Shown piece by piece: positions 24,763-33,514 of a DNA stretch of 64,000 nucleotides. Position numbers and translations under genes: made by a program. Location: the NCBI RefSeq assembly GCF_017753665.1, contig NZ_CP072524.1:2046001-2110000 (forward strand). Reading direction: 5' to 3'. The first letter of the stretch is position 1; each line of letters starts with the position of its first letter. The DNA is from Neisseria sicca. Its GTDB lineage: Bacteria; Pseudomonadota; Gammaproteobacteria; Burkholderiales; Neisseriaceae. The notes below the pieces were generated by a model. That model worked only from the letters and a program-made list of their open reading frames with translations. It was not told where the DNA came from and did no database searches.

Positions 24763-25212
24763 TTACCAAGACAGGTAGAACATAGCTTTGGCGAAAAATA
24801 CGATAAACAGCATATGGGAAAACACGACGGCGTGGATGTATTTGGACCAGCCGACGGTCAGGGTGTGCCGCGCCATTTTGACGACGGCGATGGCGAAATG
24901 GACGAGGACGCTGACTGCCAACAGGATTTTGAGGGTGAGGAGCGTGCCGAGTGAGGTGGCGAAGGGTTCGCTCAAGAAGGGCAGGTAGCGGTTGAATGCC
25001 ATGACGATGCCGCTGATGAAAAGCGTAATGACGACGGGCGGCATAACGCGGACGGCGCGGTAGGACATGGCGCGTTCGACTTCGCGGCGCGATTCGCGCG
25101 AGACGCGGCTGGTGTGCATGACGGACAAAACCAGCATTTCGAAAAATACGCCGCCGACAAAGGCGATGGCGCAATAGAGGTGGATGATGTGGGCGATGGC
25201 GTAGAGACTCAT
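24763..25212 (-). CDS. CopD-like four-helix membrane protein
   Basis: A 149-residue inner-membrane protein with four helices. Conserved-looking polar residues within the membrane are His8 and His11 (IAHIIHLYCAIAFVGG), Glu25 and the late HAVVFSHMLF histidines, a pattern seen in CopD-type and haem-binding small membrane proteins. The call is family-level. The insertion sequence begins 20 bp behind its stop and separates it from terC. Confidence 0.65.
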   Translation of the reverse strand: MSLYAIAHIIHLYCAIAFVGGVFFEMLVLSVMHTSRVSRESRREVERAMSYRAVRVMPPVVITLFISGIVMAFNRYLPFLSEPFATSLGTLLTLKILLAVSVLVHFAIAVVKMARHTLTVGWSKYIHAVVFSHMLFIVFFAKAMFYLSW

Positions 25213-25266
25213 GACCGTGTTCCAAGTGGGATATTCGGGTGAAATTGTATCATCAGTCGGACGTTT

Positions 25267-26412
25267 TCAGACGACCTCTTCTTCCAAATCGCCTTCGCGG
25301 GTTTCGCGCAGGTGTTCGCGCAGGCGTTGGAGTTCGTGTTTGTCCAGCCACTTGCGGCGGCTGCGTTGCAGGAGGATGACGAGTGCGGAAATTTCGTTGC
25401 GCATATTGGTGCTGAGCCAGAGGAAGCCTTGCCATTCGTAATGGAGGCGGGCGGCGAGTTTGCCCAGCTCGGGATTGATGGAGGTGTCGATGCGGATGCG
25501 GCGGGCATAGTGGCCTTTGATGAGGCGGACGGTCAGGCGCAGGTCGCGTTGGAGGCGGTTGAAATGGCGGTCGAGCAGGCGGATTTCGTGTTCGTTGAGG
25601 GTGGGGGCTTGCAGCTTGGCGGCGGTGGTGAGGAGCAGCTCGGTGGTGTTGACGATTTTGCGGTGGGCGTGCTGCATGGCTTCCATCATGGCGGGGCTGA
25701 TGTGGCTTTCGCCTGATGTAGCAGCGAGGTGGCTGCGGCTTTTGACCATGCGGGCGTTGATTTGGCGCATTTTGACCATGTTTTGCTCCAGCCGCTCGCG
25801 GGTCATGCGTTTGCCGTTGCTGATTTCGGCAATCATTTTGCCGCATTCGGTCAGGTTGTCGGCAAGCATAAACCGCCACATGAGCGTGGAGCGCAGGGGA
25901 AGGAGTTTGGCGGCGACAATGGCGATGGCGGCACCGATCAGGACGTTCATGGCGCGCATAAGCCCGCTGTCGAGCCAGTTGTTGCTGTTGTCGCCGATGA
26001 GCATGCACATGGTCAGTCCGGCAAGCATGGGGACGTAGCCGTTTTTGCCGACCGCCGCCCAACCTGCGGCTGCGCTGGCGGTGCCGACGGTCAGGTAAAA
26101 GAGAATGCCGCCGTGGAAGTAGTGCTGGTTGAGCCACAACAGGGTCAGGCCTGCGCCCAAACCGATGACGGTACCGAGCATGCGTTCGACGGCTTTGGAG
26201 TAAATCGCGCCTTGAAATTGGAGCATGCCGAGTACGACGAACACGGTCATGCCTATCCATTCGCCGTGTTGGAGGTGGAGGAGTTTGGCGAGCAGGGTGG
26301 CAAACAGTACGGCAAGTCCGAGCCGGACGGCGTGTATGAGACGGCGGTAGCGGTAGCGTTCGTAGGAATTGAGCCAGCGTTTGACGAAGCGTTCGCGTTG
26401 TGAGGCGTTCAT
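25267..26412 (-). CDS. FUSC family inner-membrane protein
   Basis: A 381-residue protein with about six N-terminal membrane helices (residues 25-175) followed by a long helical cytosolic domain (about 190-381) with charged heptads. The membrane part matches the FUSC/aromatic acid exporter type (IHAVRLGLAVLFATLLAKLL ... WIGMTVFVVLGMLQFQGAIY ... ERMLGTVIGLGAGL). Members may export aromatic acids or other small molecules; substrate unknown here. The last residues EEEVV plus stop abut a DUS. Confidence 0.82.
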   Translation of the reverse strand: MNASQRERFVKRWLNSYERYRYRRLIHAVRLGLAVLFATLLAKLLHLQHGEWIGMTVFVVLGMLQFQGAIYSKAVERMLGTVIGLGAGLTLLWLNQHYFHGGILFYLTVGTASAAAGWAAVGKNGYVPMLAGLTMCMLIGDNSNNWLDSGLMRAMNVLIGAAIAIVAAKLLPLRSTLMWRFMLADNLTECGKMIAEISNGKRMTRERLEQNMVKMRQINARMVKSRSHLAATSGESHISPAMMEAMQHAHRKIVNTTELLLTTAAKLQAPTLNEHEIRLLDRHFNRLQRDLRLTVRLIKGHYARRIRIDTSINPELGKLAARLHYEWQGFLWLSTNMRNEISALVILLQRSRRKWLDKHELQRLREHLRETREGDLEEEVV

Positions 26413-26495
26413 GATTGGGGCTATCTTGTTGAGATTTTTGGGTTTATCGGGCGGTATTGTAACGGGAATCAGGCAATACGGACAGGATGGAAGGC

Positions 26496-26536
26496 AAGGT
26501 CGTCTGAAACCCCCAATACTGCTTTCAGACGACCTT
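26496..26536. terminator. Paired-DUS terminator at the end of phrB
   Basis: AAGGTCGTCTGAAA and TTTCAGACGACCTT arms with a 13-base loop; the stem touches the phrB stop codon. Confidence 0.75.
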
Positions 26537-27819
26537 TAAGCCGCGACGACGGGTGGCGGATAGCCGTGTGCGTCAATTTCAGACGAGGCGAGCCACGGGG
26601 TATGGACGAGGTTGACAGGCAGGTGCGCCAATTCAGGGATGTGGCGGCGGACGAATGTGCCGTCCGGATCAAGCCGGCGGGCGGTTTGGATAATATCGAT
26701 GGAACGTCGGCGGGCATTTCGGGCGGCAGTTTGCCAATTGCCTTCGTTCAACGCGGGGTCGAAATCGGTTTGCTGCGCGGCGAACCAAACGATGCCGTGT
26801 TCGGACGGCTGATGCAGGATGCCGCACAAAAATTCCGCCGTCAGGGAGCGCAGGGCGGGATGCAGCCAGCCGCTCGATTTCAGGCTGCGCATGGCGGCAT
26901 CGATAAGTGGGAAACCTGTTTCCCCCTGCCGCCAGCGTTCCGTCAGGTCGTCTGAAAACGGCGCAGATTCGGCAGCAGATTCAGGCTCGATTCGGGCGCG
27001 GTGGTAAGCAAGCTGCTGATAGAAATCGCGCCGAATCCAGTTGTCCAACCAAGCATCTGCACCCTGCCCTGCGGCTTCAGTCGCCAACACGCGCGGCGAA
27101 ATGCAGCCTGCGCTCAGATACGCGCTCAAGCGGCTGGTGCCTTTTCTGGCAGGGAAATCCTTCATAATCGGATAAAACCCGATATTTTCTTCAAAATGCC
27201 GCCATTGTTTGCCTGCCTCATCTTCGCCGCCGCGCTGCGCAGAAACCATATCCTGCTGCCCGTTCCACGCAGGAAATGACGGCATTTCAACAGAGGCCGT
27301 CTGAAAAATTTCAGTGTGTCCGCCTCCCGCATCCCGCCCGCCGAACCGCTGCCGAAACAAAGCCAGCCACGCTTCTTTATAATGCGGGAAGTCGGTATAA
27401 GGCGCACCGTGGCTGCCCATGATGTCTGCCTTGGCGAATATGGCACGGTCGTTAACGCGATCGAACGCAACGCTTTGTTCATCCAAAATCCGCCAAATGC
27501 GGTTATCTTGCCCGATTTCAGACGACGTATAGGCTTCGTCGGCAATTACGGTACGAACGTTCAACCGCGCCGCCAAAGCCGGCAATTCTTCCACACGGTT
27601 CACCGCATACAAAGCCACGCCGCGCGCCGCCAACGAGCCATGCAAAGCCGCCGCTGCCTGATAATGAAACCAATCCTGACGCGGATTGGGGATTTCAGAC
27701 GACCCCTGCGCCACCCACACGCCCGCTACGGGCAATCCCCGCTTCACGGCGGCGGACAATGCGGCGTTGTCGCGTATGCGCAGGTTGCGGCGGAACCAGA
27801 CCAATGTATGTGCTTGCAT
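26536..27819 (-). CDS. phrB: DNA photolyase/cryptochrome family protein
   Basis: A 427-residue flavoprotein that would repair cyclobutane pyrimidine dimers with light. The ATG at 27819 (MQAHTLVWFRRNLRIRDNAA) is the canonical start; the longer open frame has no support. The N-terminal alpha/beta domain (1-125) binds the antenna cofactor. The FAD domain shows LSAYLSAGCISPR near 245, GWLHPALRSLTAEFL near 340 and FDPALNEGNWQTAA near 375. Several DUS copies lie inside the gene, one with the GCCGTCTGAA core. Whether it repairs DNA in vivo cannot be told from sequence. Confidence 0.9.
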   Translation of the reverse strand: MQAHTLVWFRRNLRIRDNAALSAAVKRGLPVAGVWVAQGSSEIPNPRQDWFHYQAAAALHGSLAARGVALYAVNRVEELPALAARLNVRTVIADEAYTSSEIGQDNRIWRILDEQSVAFDRVNDRAIFAKADIMGSHGAPYTDFPHYKEAWLALFRQRFGGRDAGGGHTEIFQTASVEMPSFPAWNGQQDMVSAQRGGEDEAGKQWRHFEENIGFYPIMKDFPARKGTSRLSAYLSAGCISPRVLATEAAGQGADAWLDNWIRRDFYQQLAYHRARIEPESAAESAPFSDDLTERWRQGETGFPLIDAAMRSLKSSGWLHPALRSLTAEFLCGILHQPSEHGIVWFAAQQTDFDPALNEGNWQTAARNARRRSIDIIQTARRLDPDGTFVRRHIPELAHLPVNLVHTPWLASSEIDAHGYPPPVVAA

Positions 27820-27991
27820 GGCGATGTCGTCTGAAAGGGATAAGGCGTTTGATTTTAGCAGAAATTTTGTGAGGACAAGGCGGACGGTTTTCAGACGGTC
27901 TTTAGGCAGATAACAGATGAAATGGATTCGGAATAACGCAGCTATAGCAAACATACTTAACTTTAAATCCGGCATGCCATCAAATTCCGTC

Positions 27992-28089
27992 ATTCCCGCG
28001 CAGGCGTGAATCCATCTTAAAACTTGAGAAACCTTGATTTGAAAAACAGTTTCTGAGTTTCAAAAATGGATTCCCGCCTGCGCGGGAAT
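27992..28089. repeat. Inverted dRS3 pair (NIME-like element)
   Basis: ATTCCC-N8-GTGAAT at 27992-28011 (one mismatch) and a perfect ATTCCC-N8-GGGAAT at 28070-28089 face each other. Between them, TTGAGAAAC and GTTTCTGAG add an inner inverted repeat. This is the layout of the Neisseria intergenic mosaic elements. dRS3 repeats are also integration targets of filamentous Neisseria phages. Confidence 0.8.
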
Positions 28090-28124
28090 GACGAAAACCG
28101 ATAATTTGCGTATCGAAAATAAAG

Positions 28125-28306
28125 TCATTTAGCTAAATGTTCATCCTCTATCGTTTTAACCGGGTTCGAAGCGGCAAATCGAATTTCCAAAGCCGACATT
28201 TCATCGTCGTGAAGAAGCAGGGAAAACCTCAATCTCTCCACCGAATACGGATATCCGGCCTGCAATCTGAATTTGCCTGCCCAAACAAACCAAAGGTCGT
28301 CTGAAA
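28125..28306 (-). pseudogene. Possible 3' remnant of an unknown gene
   Basis: On the minus strand a frame stays open from inside the DUS hairpin at 28306 to a TGA at 28125, about 60 codons. It reads coherent protein (FVWAGKFRLQAGYPYSVERL, then RFSLLLHDDEMSALEIRFAA) but has no start codon with a ribosome site. I read it as the tail of a gene whose 5' part was lost or replaced at the DUS repeat. Family unknown; it could also be chance. Confidence 0.35.
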
Positions 28307-28333
28307 CCGCATTTTTGAGTTTCAGACGACCTT
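28293..28333. terminator. Paired-DUS terminator after proB
   Basis: AAGGTCGTCTGAAAC and GTTTCAGACGACCTT, 15-bp stem with an 11-base loop, about 22 bp behind the proB stop. Confidence 0.8.
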
Positions 28334-28355
28334 ATATATTTACTTTTCCCCTTCC

Positions 28356-29480
28356 CTACCAATGCGACGCCATATTGTCGCGGTGGATGAGTTCGTCTTC
28401 GTGGGCGTAGCCTAATTTTTCGGCGATGCGCTCGGACGGGGTTTGCAGGATTTTGGCGGTTTCGCCGCTGCTGTAATTGGTGAGGCCGCGGGCGATTTCT
28501 TTGCCGTCGGTATCGAGGATGGCGACGAGTTCGCCGCGGTGGAAATGTCCGTCCGCGCGGATGCAGCCGACGGGCAGCAGGCTGGCGTGCTGTTCGGTCA
28601 GGGCTTTTGCCGCGCCGCTATCGACGGTCAGGCTGCCGGCAGTTTGGACGTGTCCGAGCAGCCATTGTTTGCGGGCGGCGACGCGGCTGTGCGCGCTGGT
28701 AAAGAGCGTGCCTATGCTTTCGCCTTGTTTGAGGCGGACGAGGACGTCGGGTTCGCCGCCCCATGCGACGACGGTGGCGGCTCCGCTGAGTGCGGCGCGT
28801 TTGGCGGCGGTTACTTTGGTGTACATGCCGCCTGTGCCGACGCTGCTGCCCGCGCCGCCCGCCATGCTTTCGAGGTCGGGATGGTCGGCTGCTATGGTCG
28901 GAATCAGTTTGGCTTGCGGATTTTTGCGCGGGTCGCTGTCGTACAGGCCTTTTTGGTCGGTCAGAAGGACGAGTGCGTCGGCTTCGATGAGGTTGGTCAC
29001 GAGCGCGCCGAGGGTGTCGTTGTCGCCGAGCTTGATTTCGTCGGTGGTCACGGTGTCGTTTTCGTTGATGACGGGAACGATGCCTTTGGACAACAGGGTT
29101 TGCAGGGTGCTGCGGGCGTTGAGGTAGCGGGTGCGGTTGCTCAGGTCGTCGTGGGTGAGCAGGACTTGGGCGGTGCGGATGCCGTGCGGTGCGAACGCGG
29201 TTTCGTAGGCTTGGGCGATGCCGGTTTGCCCGACGGCTGCGGCGGCTTGCAGCTCATTGATGGCGGTGGGGCGTTTGCTCCAGCCCAGCCGTTTGATGCC
29301 TTCGGCGATGGCGCCGCTGGAAACGAGGACGGTTTGCACGCCTTGTTTGCCCAGTTCGGCGATTTGCGCCGCCCAGCGGTCGAGTGCGGCTTGGTCTATG
29401 CCTTTGCCGCCCGCGGTAACGAGGCTGGAGCCGACTTTGACGACAAGGGTGCGGATATTGGAGAGATTTTGCAGGGACAT
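28356..29480 (-). CDS. proB: Glutamate 5-kinase
   Basis: A 374-residue enzyme that phosphorylates glutamate in the first step of proline synthesis. The amino-acid kinase domain (1-260) shows [54 protein letters not shown] and [19 protein letters not shown]-terminal PUA domain (about 275-365) includes [20 protein letters not shown]. Full length compared with E. coli (367). proA is not adjacent. Confidence 0.96.
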   Translation of the reverse strand: MSLQNLSNIRTLVVKVGSSLVTAGGKGIDQAALDRWAAQIAELGKQGVQTVLVSSGAIAEGIKRLGWSKRPTAINELQAAAAVGQTGIAQAYETAFAPHGIRTAQVLLTHDDLSNRTRYLNARSTLQTLLSKGIVPVINENDTVTTDEIKLGDNDTLGALVTNLIEADALVLLTDQKGLYDSDPRKNPQAKLIPTIAADHPDLESMAGGAGSSVGTGGMYTKVTAAKRAALSGAATVVAWGGEPDVLVRLKQGESIGTLFTSAHSRVAARKQWLLGHVQTAGSLTVDSGAAKALTEQHASLLPVGCIRADGHFHRGELVAILDTDGKEIARGLTNYSSGETAKILQTPSERIAEKLGYAHEDELIHRDNMASHW

Positions 29481-29534
29481 GGTTTTTCTCGTTTGTTCGG
29501 GGTGGCGGGATAGGCGGGAGGTCGTCTGAAAAGC

Positions 29535-29834
29535 TTATTCGCGGTTGCGCGCGTGCCAGAAATAACGCCATACGAAACAAGGGAAGGCGAATATCAGGTA
29601 GAGGCAGACTACGGTGGCGTAAAATTCCCAGTCTTGATGCTGAACCGCGCCGGCGCGGGATTCGAGAATGTAGGCGAGGACGGCGGTCAGGATGAAGCCT
29701 ACCGCCAATTCGACGAGGTGATGCCCGATATGTTTGCGCTTGAGCTGGAATACACCGAAAAATTTGGTGGTAACGAAGGGGGCGTTGGCGAAGATGAGTG
29801 CCAATACCAAAAGGATGTACATGGATGCGGTCAT
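29535..29834 (-). CDS. DUF2818 family membrane protein next to nuoN
   Basis: A 99-residue protein with three membrane helices (about 5-25, 38-58, 68-90). The ATG at 29834 (MTASMYILLVLALIFANAPF) is chosen because the upstream frame runs through a DUS hairpin. The pattern FANAPFVTTKFFGVF and KHIGHHLVELAVGF fits DUF2818, a family that sits behind nuoN in many betaproteobacteria. A role in complex I assembly or stability has only context support. Two hairpins separate it from nuoN here. Confidence 0.78.
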   Translation of the reverse strand: MTASMYILLVLALIFANAPFVTTKFFGVFQLKRKHIGHHLVELAVGFILTAVLAYILESRAGAVQHQDWEFYATVVCLYLIFAFPCFVWRYFWHARNRE

Positions 29835-29851
29835 GATGGTGTGTCTTTCTG

Positions 29852-29891
29852 TTTTCAGACGGCCTTTTTGATTCAAAAGGCCGTCTGAAAA
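29852..29891. terminator. Hairpin from an AGGCCGTCTGAA (AG-DUS) pair
   Basis: TTTTCAGACGGCCTTTT and AAAAGGCCGTCTGAAAA arms around a six-base centre. This is the AG-DUS dialect, unlike the AGGTCGTCTGAA used elsewhere. Confidence 0.8.
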
Positions 29892-29916
29892 AACAATCTT
29901 GAGCTGCGTATCTTAA

Positions 29917-29948
29917 CAAAAACGGCAGCCTCTGACACGGCTGCCGTT
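29917..29948 (-). terminator. Rho-independent terminator behind nuoN
   Basis: A 10-bp stem AACGGCAGCC / GGCTGCCGTT with an eight-base loop, followed on the minus strand by a T run. It starts 13 bp behind the nuoN stop and does not involve an uptake sequence. Likely end of the nuo transcript. Confidence 0.85.
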
Positions 29949-29961
29949 TCGGTTCATCACT

Positions 29962-31437
29962 TTACAAGGTGTTTTCCAAAGCCCTAGCGCACCAGTCAAT
30001 CACCGTTTGTGGCATGATGCCCCACAAAATCAGCAGGAACGCGTTGACGCTTAGGAAGAATTTGGCGACATAGTTGCTGCCAACGGGCTGGTCATGGGCA
30101 GATTCGTCGAAATACATGACCTTGACTACGCGCAGGTAGTAGAACGCGCCGATTAACGACATCACTACGGCGAACACGGCAAGTACGATGTATGTACTGC
30201 CCGCCATGGCGGCGTTTTGGGCGGTCGATGCGCTCAACAAAGCCTTAATCACGCCGAATTTGGCGTAAAAGCCCATCAGCGGCGGAATACCCGCCATCGA
30301 GAACATCGCCAGCAGCATCAGGAAGGCAAACCAGGCATGGCGTTGGTTCAAACCTGCCAAATCTTTGATTTCTTCACACTCGATATTGTCGGTGGACAAT
30401 ACCATCAATACGCCGAAACCGACCGCCGCCATCAGCGCATAAGTAATGGCGTAATACAAACCCGCCGCGAAACCGACCGCCCCCGCCATAAACGCCAGCA
30501 GGATGAAACCCATATGCGATATGGTGGAATAGGCAAGCATACGTTTGATGTTGGCCTGCATGATGGCGGCAAGGTTACCGATCAACAGCGATGCCACTGC
30601 CAACACGGCGAACATCTGCGACCAGTCGTGATGCACCGTTCCCAAACCGGTAACCAAGATGCGGAAGGCAAAGACGACGGCGGCAATTTTCGGCGCCGTA
30701 CCGACAAACGCGGCGACGGATGTCGGCGCGCCGTGGTACACGTCGGGCACCCACATATGAAACGGCACCGCGCCCAGTTTGAACGCTACCGCCACAACGA
30801 TAAACACCAGCCCCAGTTTCAACAGCCATTCGTTGGCAAGCTCGCTGTACGACGACGCCAAAACAGTGGCGAATTCCAGCGAACCCGTCGCGCCGTACAC
30901 CATCGAAATACCGTAGAGCAACAGACCGGAAGCCAGCGCGCCCAAGACGAAATATTTGAGTGCGGCCTCGGCGGAGCGGCCGGAATCGCGGCGCAACGCA
31001 ATCATGGCATAAAGCGACAGCGACAAAAGTTCCAAACCGATATAGGCGGTCAGGAAATGCGCCGCGCTCACCATCACGCTCATGCCTAACAGGGCAAACA
31101 GCGATAAAGTATAAAACTCGCCTTTAAAAATACCGCGCGCCTGATTATAGGGCTTGCTGTAAATAAACAGCCCGAAGGTCAGCCCGTACAACACCAGCTT
31201 GGACAGGCGCGACATACCGTCGGCGATATACATCCCGTGAAACGCCAACGTACTGCCCTGCTCCCACACCGCCAGCTGCGTAACCGCCACGATAATAACG
31301 GTTCCCAAACTCATCAAATGGGTCAGATAGCGGTTTTTATCGCTAATCCACAAATCTGCCAGCAATACGGCAATCAGCAGCGCAAACAGCACGATTTCGG
31401 GCATGGCAGGCATTAAGTTCAAATCAATCAAGTTCAT
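29962..31437 (-). CDS. nuoN: NADH-quinone oxidoreductase subunit N
   Basis: A 491-residue antiporter-like membrane subunit of complex I with about 14 helices, one of three proton channels. The ATG at 31437 is used; a GTG two codons upstream is possible. Seen: GLELLSLSLYAMIAL near 133, KYFVLGALASGLLLYG, FKLGAVPFHMWVPDVYHGAP near 218 with the functional Lys, and KRMLAYSTISHMGFI. Starts nine bases after nuoM and closes the nuo cluster. Confidence 0.96.
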   Translation of the reverse strand: MNLIDLNLMPAMPEIVLFALLIAVLLADLWISDKNRYLTHLMSLGTVIIVAVTQLAVWEQGSTLAFHGMYIADGMSRLSKLVLYGLTFGLFIYSKPYNQARGIFKGEFYTLSLFALLGMSVMVSAAHFLTAYIGLELLSLSLYAMIALRRDSGRSAEAALKYFVLGALASGLLLYGISMVYGATGSLEFATVLASSYSELANEWLLKLGLVFIVVAVAFKLGAVPFHMWVPDVYHGAPTSVAAFVGTAPKIAAVVFAFRILVTGLGTVHHDWSQMFAVLAVASLLIGNLAAIMQANIKRMLAYSTISHMGFILLAFMAGAVGFAAGLYYAITYALMAAVGFGVLMVLSTDNIECEEIKDLAGLNQRHAWFAFLMLLAMFSMAGIPPLMGFYAKFGVIKALLSASTAQNAAMAGSTYIVLAVFAVVMSLIGAFYYLRVVKVMYFDESAHDQPVGSNYVAKFFLSVNAFLLILWGIMPQTVIDWCARALENTL

Positions 31438-31446
31438 TCGCACACC

Positions 31447-32943
31447 TCAAATCTTGCTTTGCGCCACATGGGCAATCAAATCGTTTGCCGCCTGATGCAC
31501 CACTTCGATAAACGCCTGCGGATACAGGCCCATACCCAATACCGCAACCGCCAAAATCGCCAGAATCGCAAATTCGCGGCAGTTGATGTCTTTCATATCG
31601 GCAACGTGCGGATTGCCGACCGCACCGAAAATCACGCGCTTATACATCCACAGCGTGTAAGACGCACCGTAAATCAGCGTCAGTGCCGCCAGCGCGCCTA
31701 CCCAGAAATTCACTTTGACCGCGCCCATAATCACCATAAACTCGCCCACGAAGCCCGAAGTCGCCGGCAGCCCCGCGTTTGCCATCGCAAACAGCATCAT
31801 AAACGCCGCAAACTTGGGCATCACGTTCACCACGCCGCCGTAATCGGCGATATTGCGCGTGTGCAGGCGGTCGTACATCACGCCGATGCACATAAACATC
31901 GCCGCCGACACGAAACCGTGCGAAATCATCTGAATGACCGCGCCTTTCAATGCCCAGTCGTTCAACTGCCCGTTAATGAACAAGAACATTCCCAAGGTAA
32001 CGAAACCCATATGGCTGATGGACGAATACGCCACCAGTTTTTTCATATCGGTCTGCACCAGCGCAACCATGCCGATATACACCACCGCAATCAGGCTCAA
32101 CACGATGATGACCGGCGCGAAATAGCGCGACGCATCGGGCAGAATCGGCAGGATGAAGCGCAAAAAGCCGTATGCGCCCAATTTCAGCGTAATCGCCGCC
32201 AACACCATCGAACCGCCGGTCGGCGCCTCAACGTGGGCATCCGGCAGCCAAGTGTGCACGGGGAACATCGGCACTTTCACCGCAAACGACAGGAAAAACG
32301 CCACAAACAAAAGCTGTTGCACGCCCAGCGGAATCTGTTTGATGTTTTGGAAATCCTCAATCGAAAAGCCGCCCGCCTGGTAAGACAGGTACACAATCGC
32401 CACCAGCATCAGCAACGACCCCATCAACGTATAGAGAAACAGCTTCACCGACGCATACACGCGGCGCGGACCGCCCCACACGCCGATAATCAGGTACAGC
32501 GGAATCAGCATGCCCTCGAAGAACACATAAAACAGCAGGGCATCCCGCGCCGCAAACGCGCCGTTAATCAGGCCCGACATGATTAAAAACGCCGCCATAT
32601 ACTGCGCCGGACGCTTCTGAATCACTTCCCAACCCGCCAGCACCACCATCAGCGTGATAAACGCGTTCAGAATGACAAACAGCACCGAAATACCGTCCAC
32701 ACCCAGCGAGTAGTTGATCCGCAAAAGCGGAATCCACTCGTGGAACTCGGTAAACTGATAACCGCCGCTCAAACGGTCGAAACCCGTAAACAAGGGCAGC
32801 GTTACCAAGAAACCGGCAAGCGCACCGATTAAAGCGAGCACGCGGGCAAGCGGCGCACGGCTGTCCGGCCCCGTCGCCAAAACCAGCACGCCCGCAGCGA
32901 TGGGTATCCATATTGCCAAGCTGAGTAGGTAGTTGGAAAACAT
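31447..32943 (-). CDS. nuoM: NADH-quinone oxidoreductase subunit M
   Basis: A 498-residue antiporter-like subunit with about 14 helices. Key blocks: FYVFFEGMLIPLYLIIGVWG near 140 with the conserved Glu, SFAVKVPMFPVHTWLPDAHV near 220 with Lys and His, and KKLVAYSSISHMGFVTLGMF near 305. Its upstream neighbour is not nuoL but the PIN gene, from which it is separated by about 110 bp with DUS-like repeats. Confidence 0.96.
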   Translation of the reverse strand: MFSNYLLSLAIWIPIAAGVLVLATGPDSRAPLARVLALIGALAGFLVTLPLFTGFDRLSGGYQFTEFHEWIPLLRINYSLGVDGISVLFVILNAFITLMVVLAGWEVIQKRPAQYMAAFLIMSGLINGAFAARDALLFYVFFEGMLIPLYLIIGVWGGPRRVYASVKLFLYTLMGSLLMLVAIVYLSYQAGGFSIEDFQNIKQIPLGVQQLLFVAFFLSFAVKVPMFPVHTWLPDAHVEAPTGGSMVLAAITLKLGAYGFLRFILPILPDASRYFAPVIIVLSLIAVVYIGMVALVQTDMKKLVAYSSISHMGFVTLGMFLFINGQLNDWALKGAVIQMISHGFVSAAMFMCIGVMYDRLHTRNIADYGGVVNVMPKFAAFMMLFAMANAGLPATSGFVGEFMVIMGAVKVNFWVGALAALTLIYGASYTLWMYKRVIFGAVGNPHVADMKDINCREFAILAILAVAVLGMGLYPQAFIEVVHQAANDLIAHVAQSKI

Positions 32944-32992
32944 AGTGGTTAACCTGTGGTTAAAATAAAAATATAGTTGTGTGGGTTGGTTT

Positions 32993-33022
32993 TTCAGACG
33001 GCGTTTTAAGAGGTCGTCTGAA
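32993..33022. repeat. Mixed-dialect DUS pair between the PIN gene and nuoM
   Basis: TTCAGACGGCGT (core of the GCCGTCTGAA type) at 32993 and AGGTCGTCTGAA at 33011 in inverted orientation with a short spacer. It marks the nuoM-side edge of the accessory block. Confidence 0.6.
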
Positions 33023-33052
33023 AAAGGTTTGTTCAGGCTTCTGCTATTTGTC

Positions 33053-33514
33053 TCAAGCTAATTTTGCCGAATCTTCCAGCCTCATTCTTTCATGTAAATA
33101 TTTGATCTTATTAACATCGGTATCGTGGGATAAGATTTCTAAATTATTCACACTGGCAGTCGCATAATGAAACATATCGAATTTACGTTTTTCTAAATTC
33201 TTCGGCGTATTATCACGTTCGGCTTCAAACTTATCAAAGCGGTACAGATTACTTGCCAAATCAGAAACATTCTGTGTAATGTCCAAAGATTCAAACTGTG
33301 CCAAAACACCGGTCAATCGAGACAATTTCTCAGATTTCCCCCAATCCACACCGCGCAAAACTTCATAACGGATAAGCGGGGTAATCACAAAACGGTTGTC
33401 ATCCTGTTGCAACTTTTTCGCCATATCGCTCAATACGGCTTTCCGCTTTTCTTCGTCACTGTCATCATCCGCCAAATAAACCAAGTAATTGGTATCTAAA
33501 AGATAAACCGTCAT
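33053..33514 (-). CDS. PIN-domain nuclease coupled to the ATPase gene
   Basis: A 153-residue PIN-fold protein, predicted metal-dependent RNase. The four acidic residues of the site are in place: Asp7 in YLLDTNYLVYL, Glu51 in IRYEVLRGV, Asp113 in KRKFDMFHYATA and Asp131 in LSHDTDV. Size and layout resemble VapC-type toxins, but no VapB-like antitoxin precedes it; instead it overlaps the upstream ATPase gene by one base (TAATG), with GAGG seven bases before its ATG. The gene is clearly richer in A/T than nuoM and nuoL. I infer that the nuclease is the effector and the ATPase its sensor or regulator. Confidence 0.8.
   Translation of the reverse strand: MTVYLLDTNYLVYLADDDSDEEKRKAVLSDMAKKLQQDDNRFVITPLIRYEVLRGVDWGKSEKLSRLTGVLAQFESLDITQNVSDLASNLYRFDKFEAERDNTPKNLEKRKFDMFHYATASVNNLEILSHDTDVNKIKYLHERMRLEDSAKLA

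Larger units (their letters stand above)
27820..28355. other. Repeat-rich intergenic region between proB and phrB
   Basis: About 535 bp holding an inverted pair of dRS3 repeats, a reading-frame remnant and the proB terminator, described separately. No intact gene seen. Confidence 0.7.

Noticed and set aside
33053..33514. Classical VapBC toxin-antitoxin pair
   Set aside because: The PIN protein looks VapC-like, but its coupled partner is a 404-aa ATPase and no small DNA-binding antitoxin frame precedes it.
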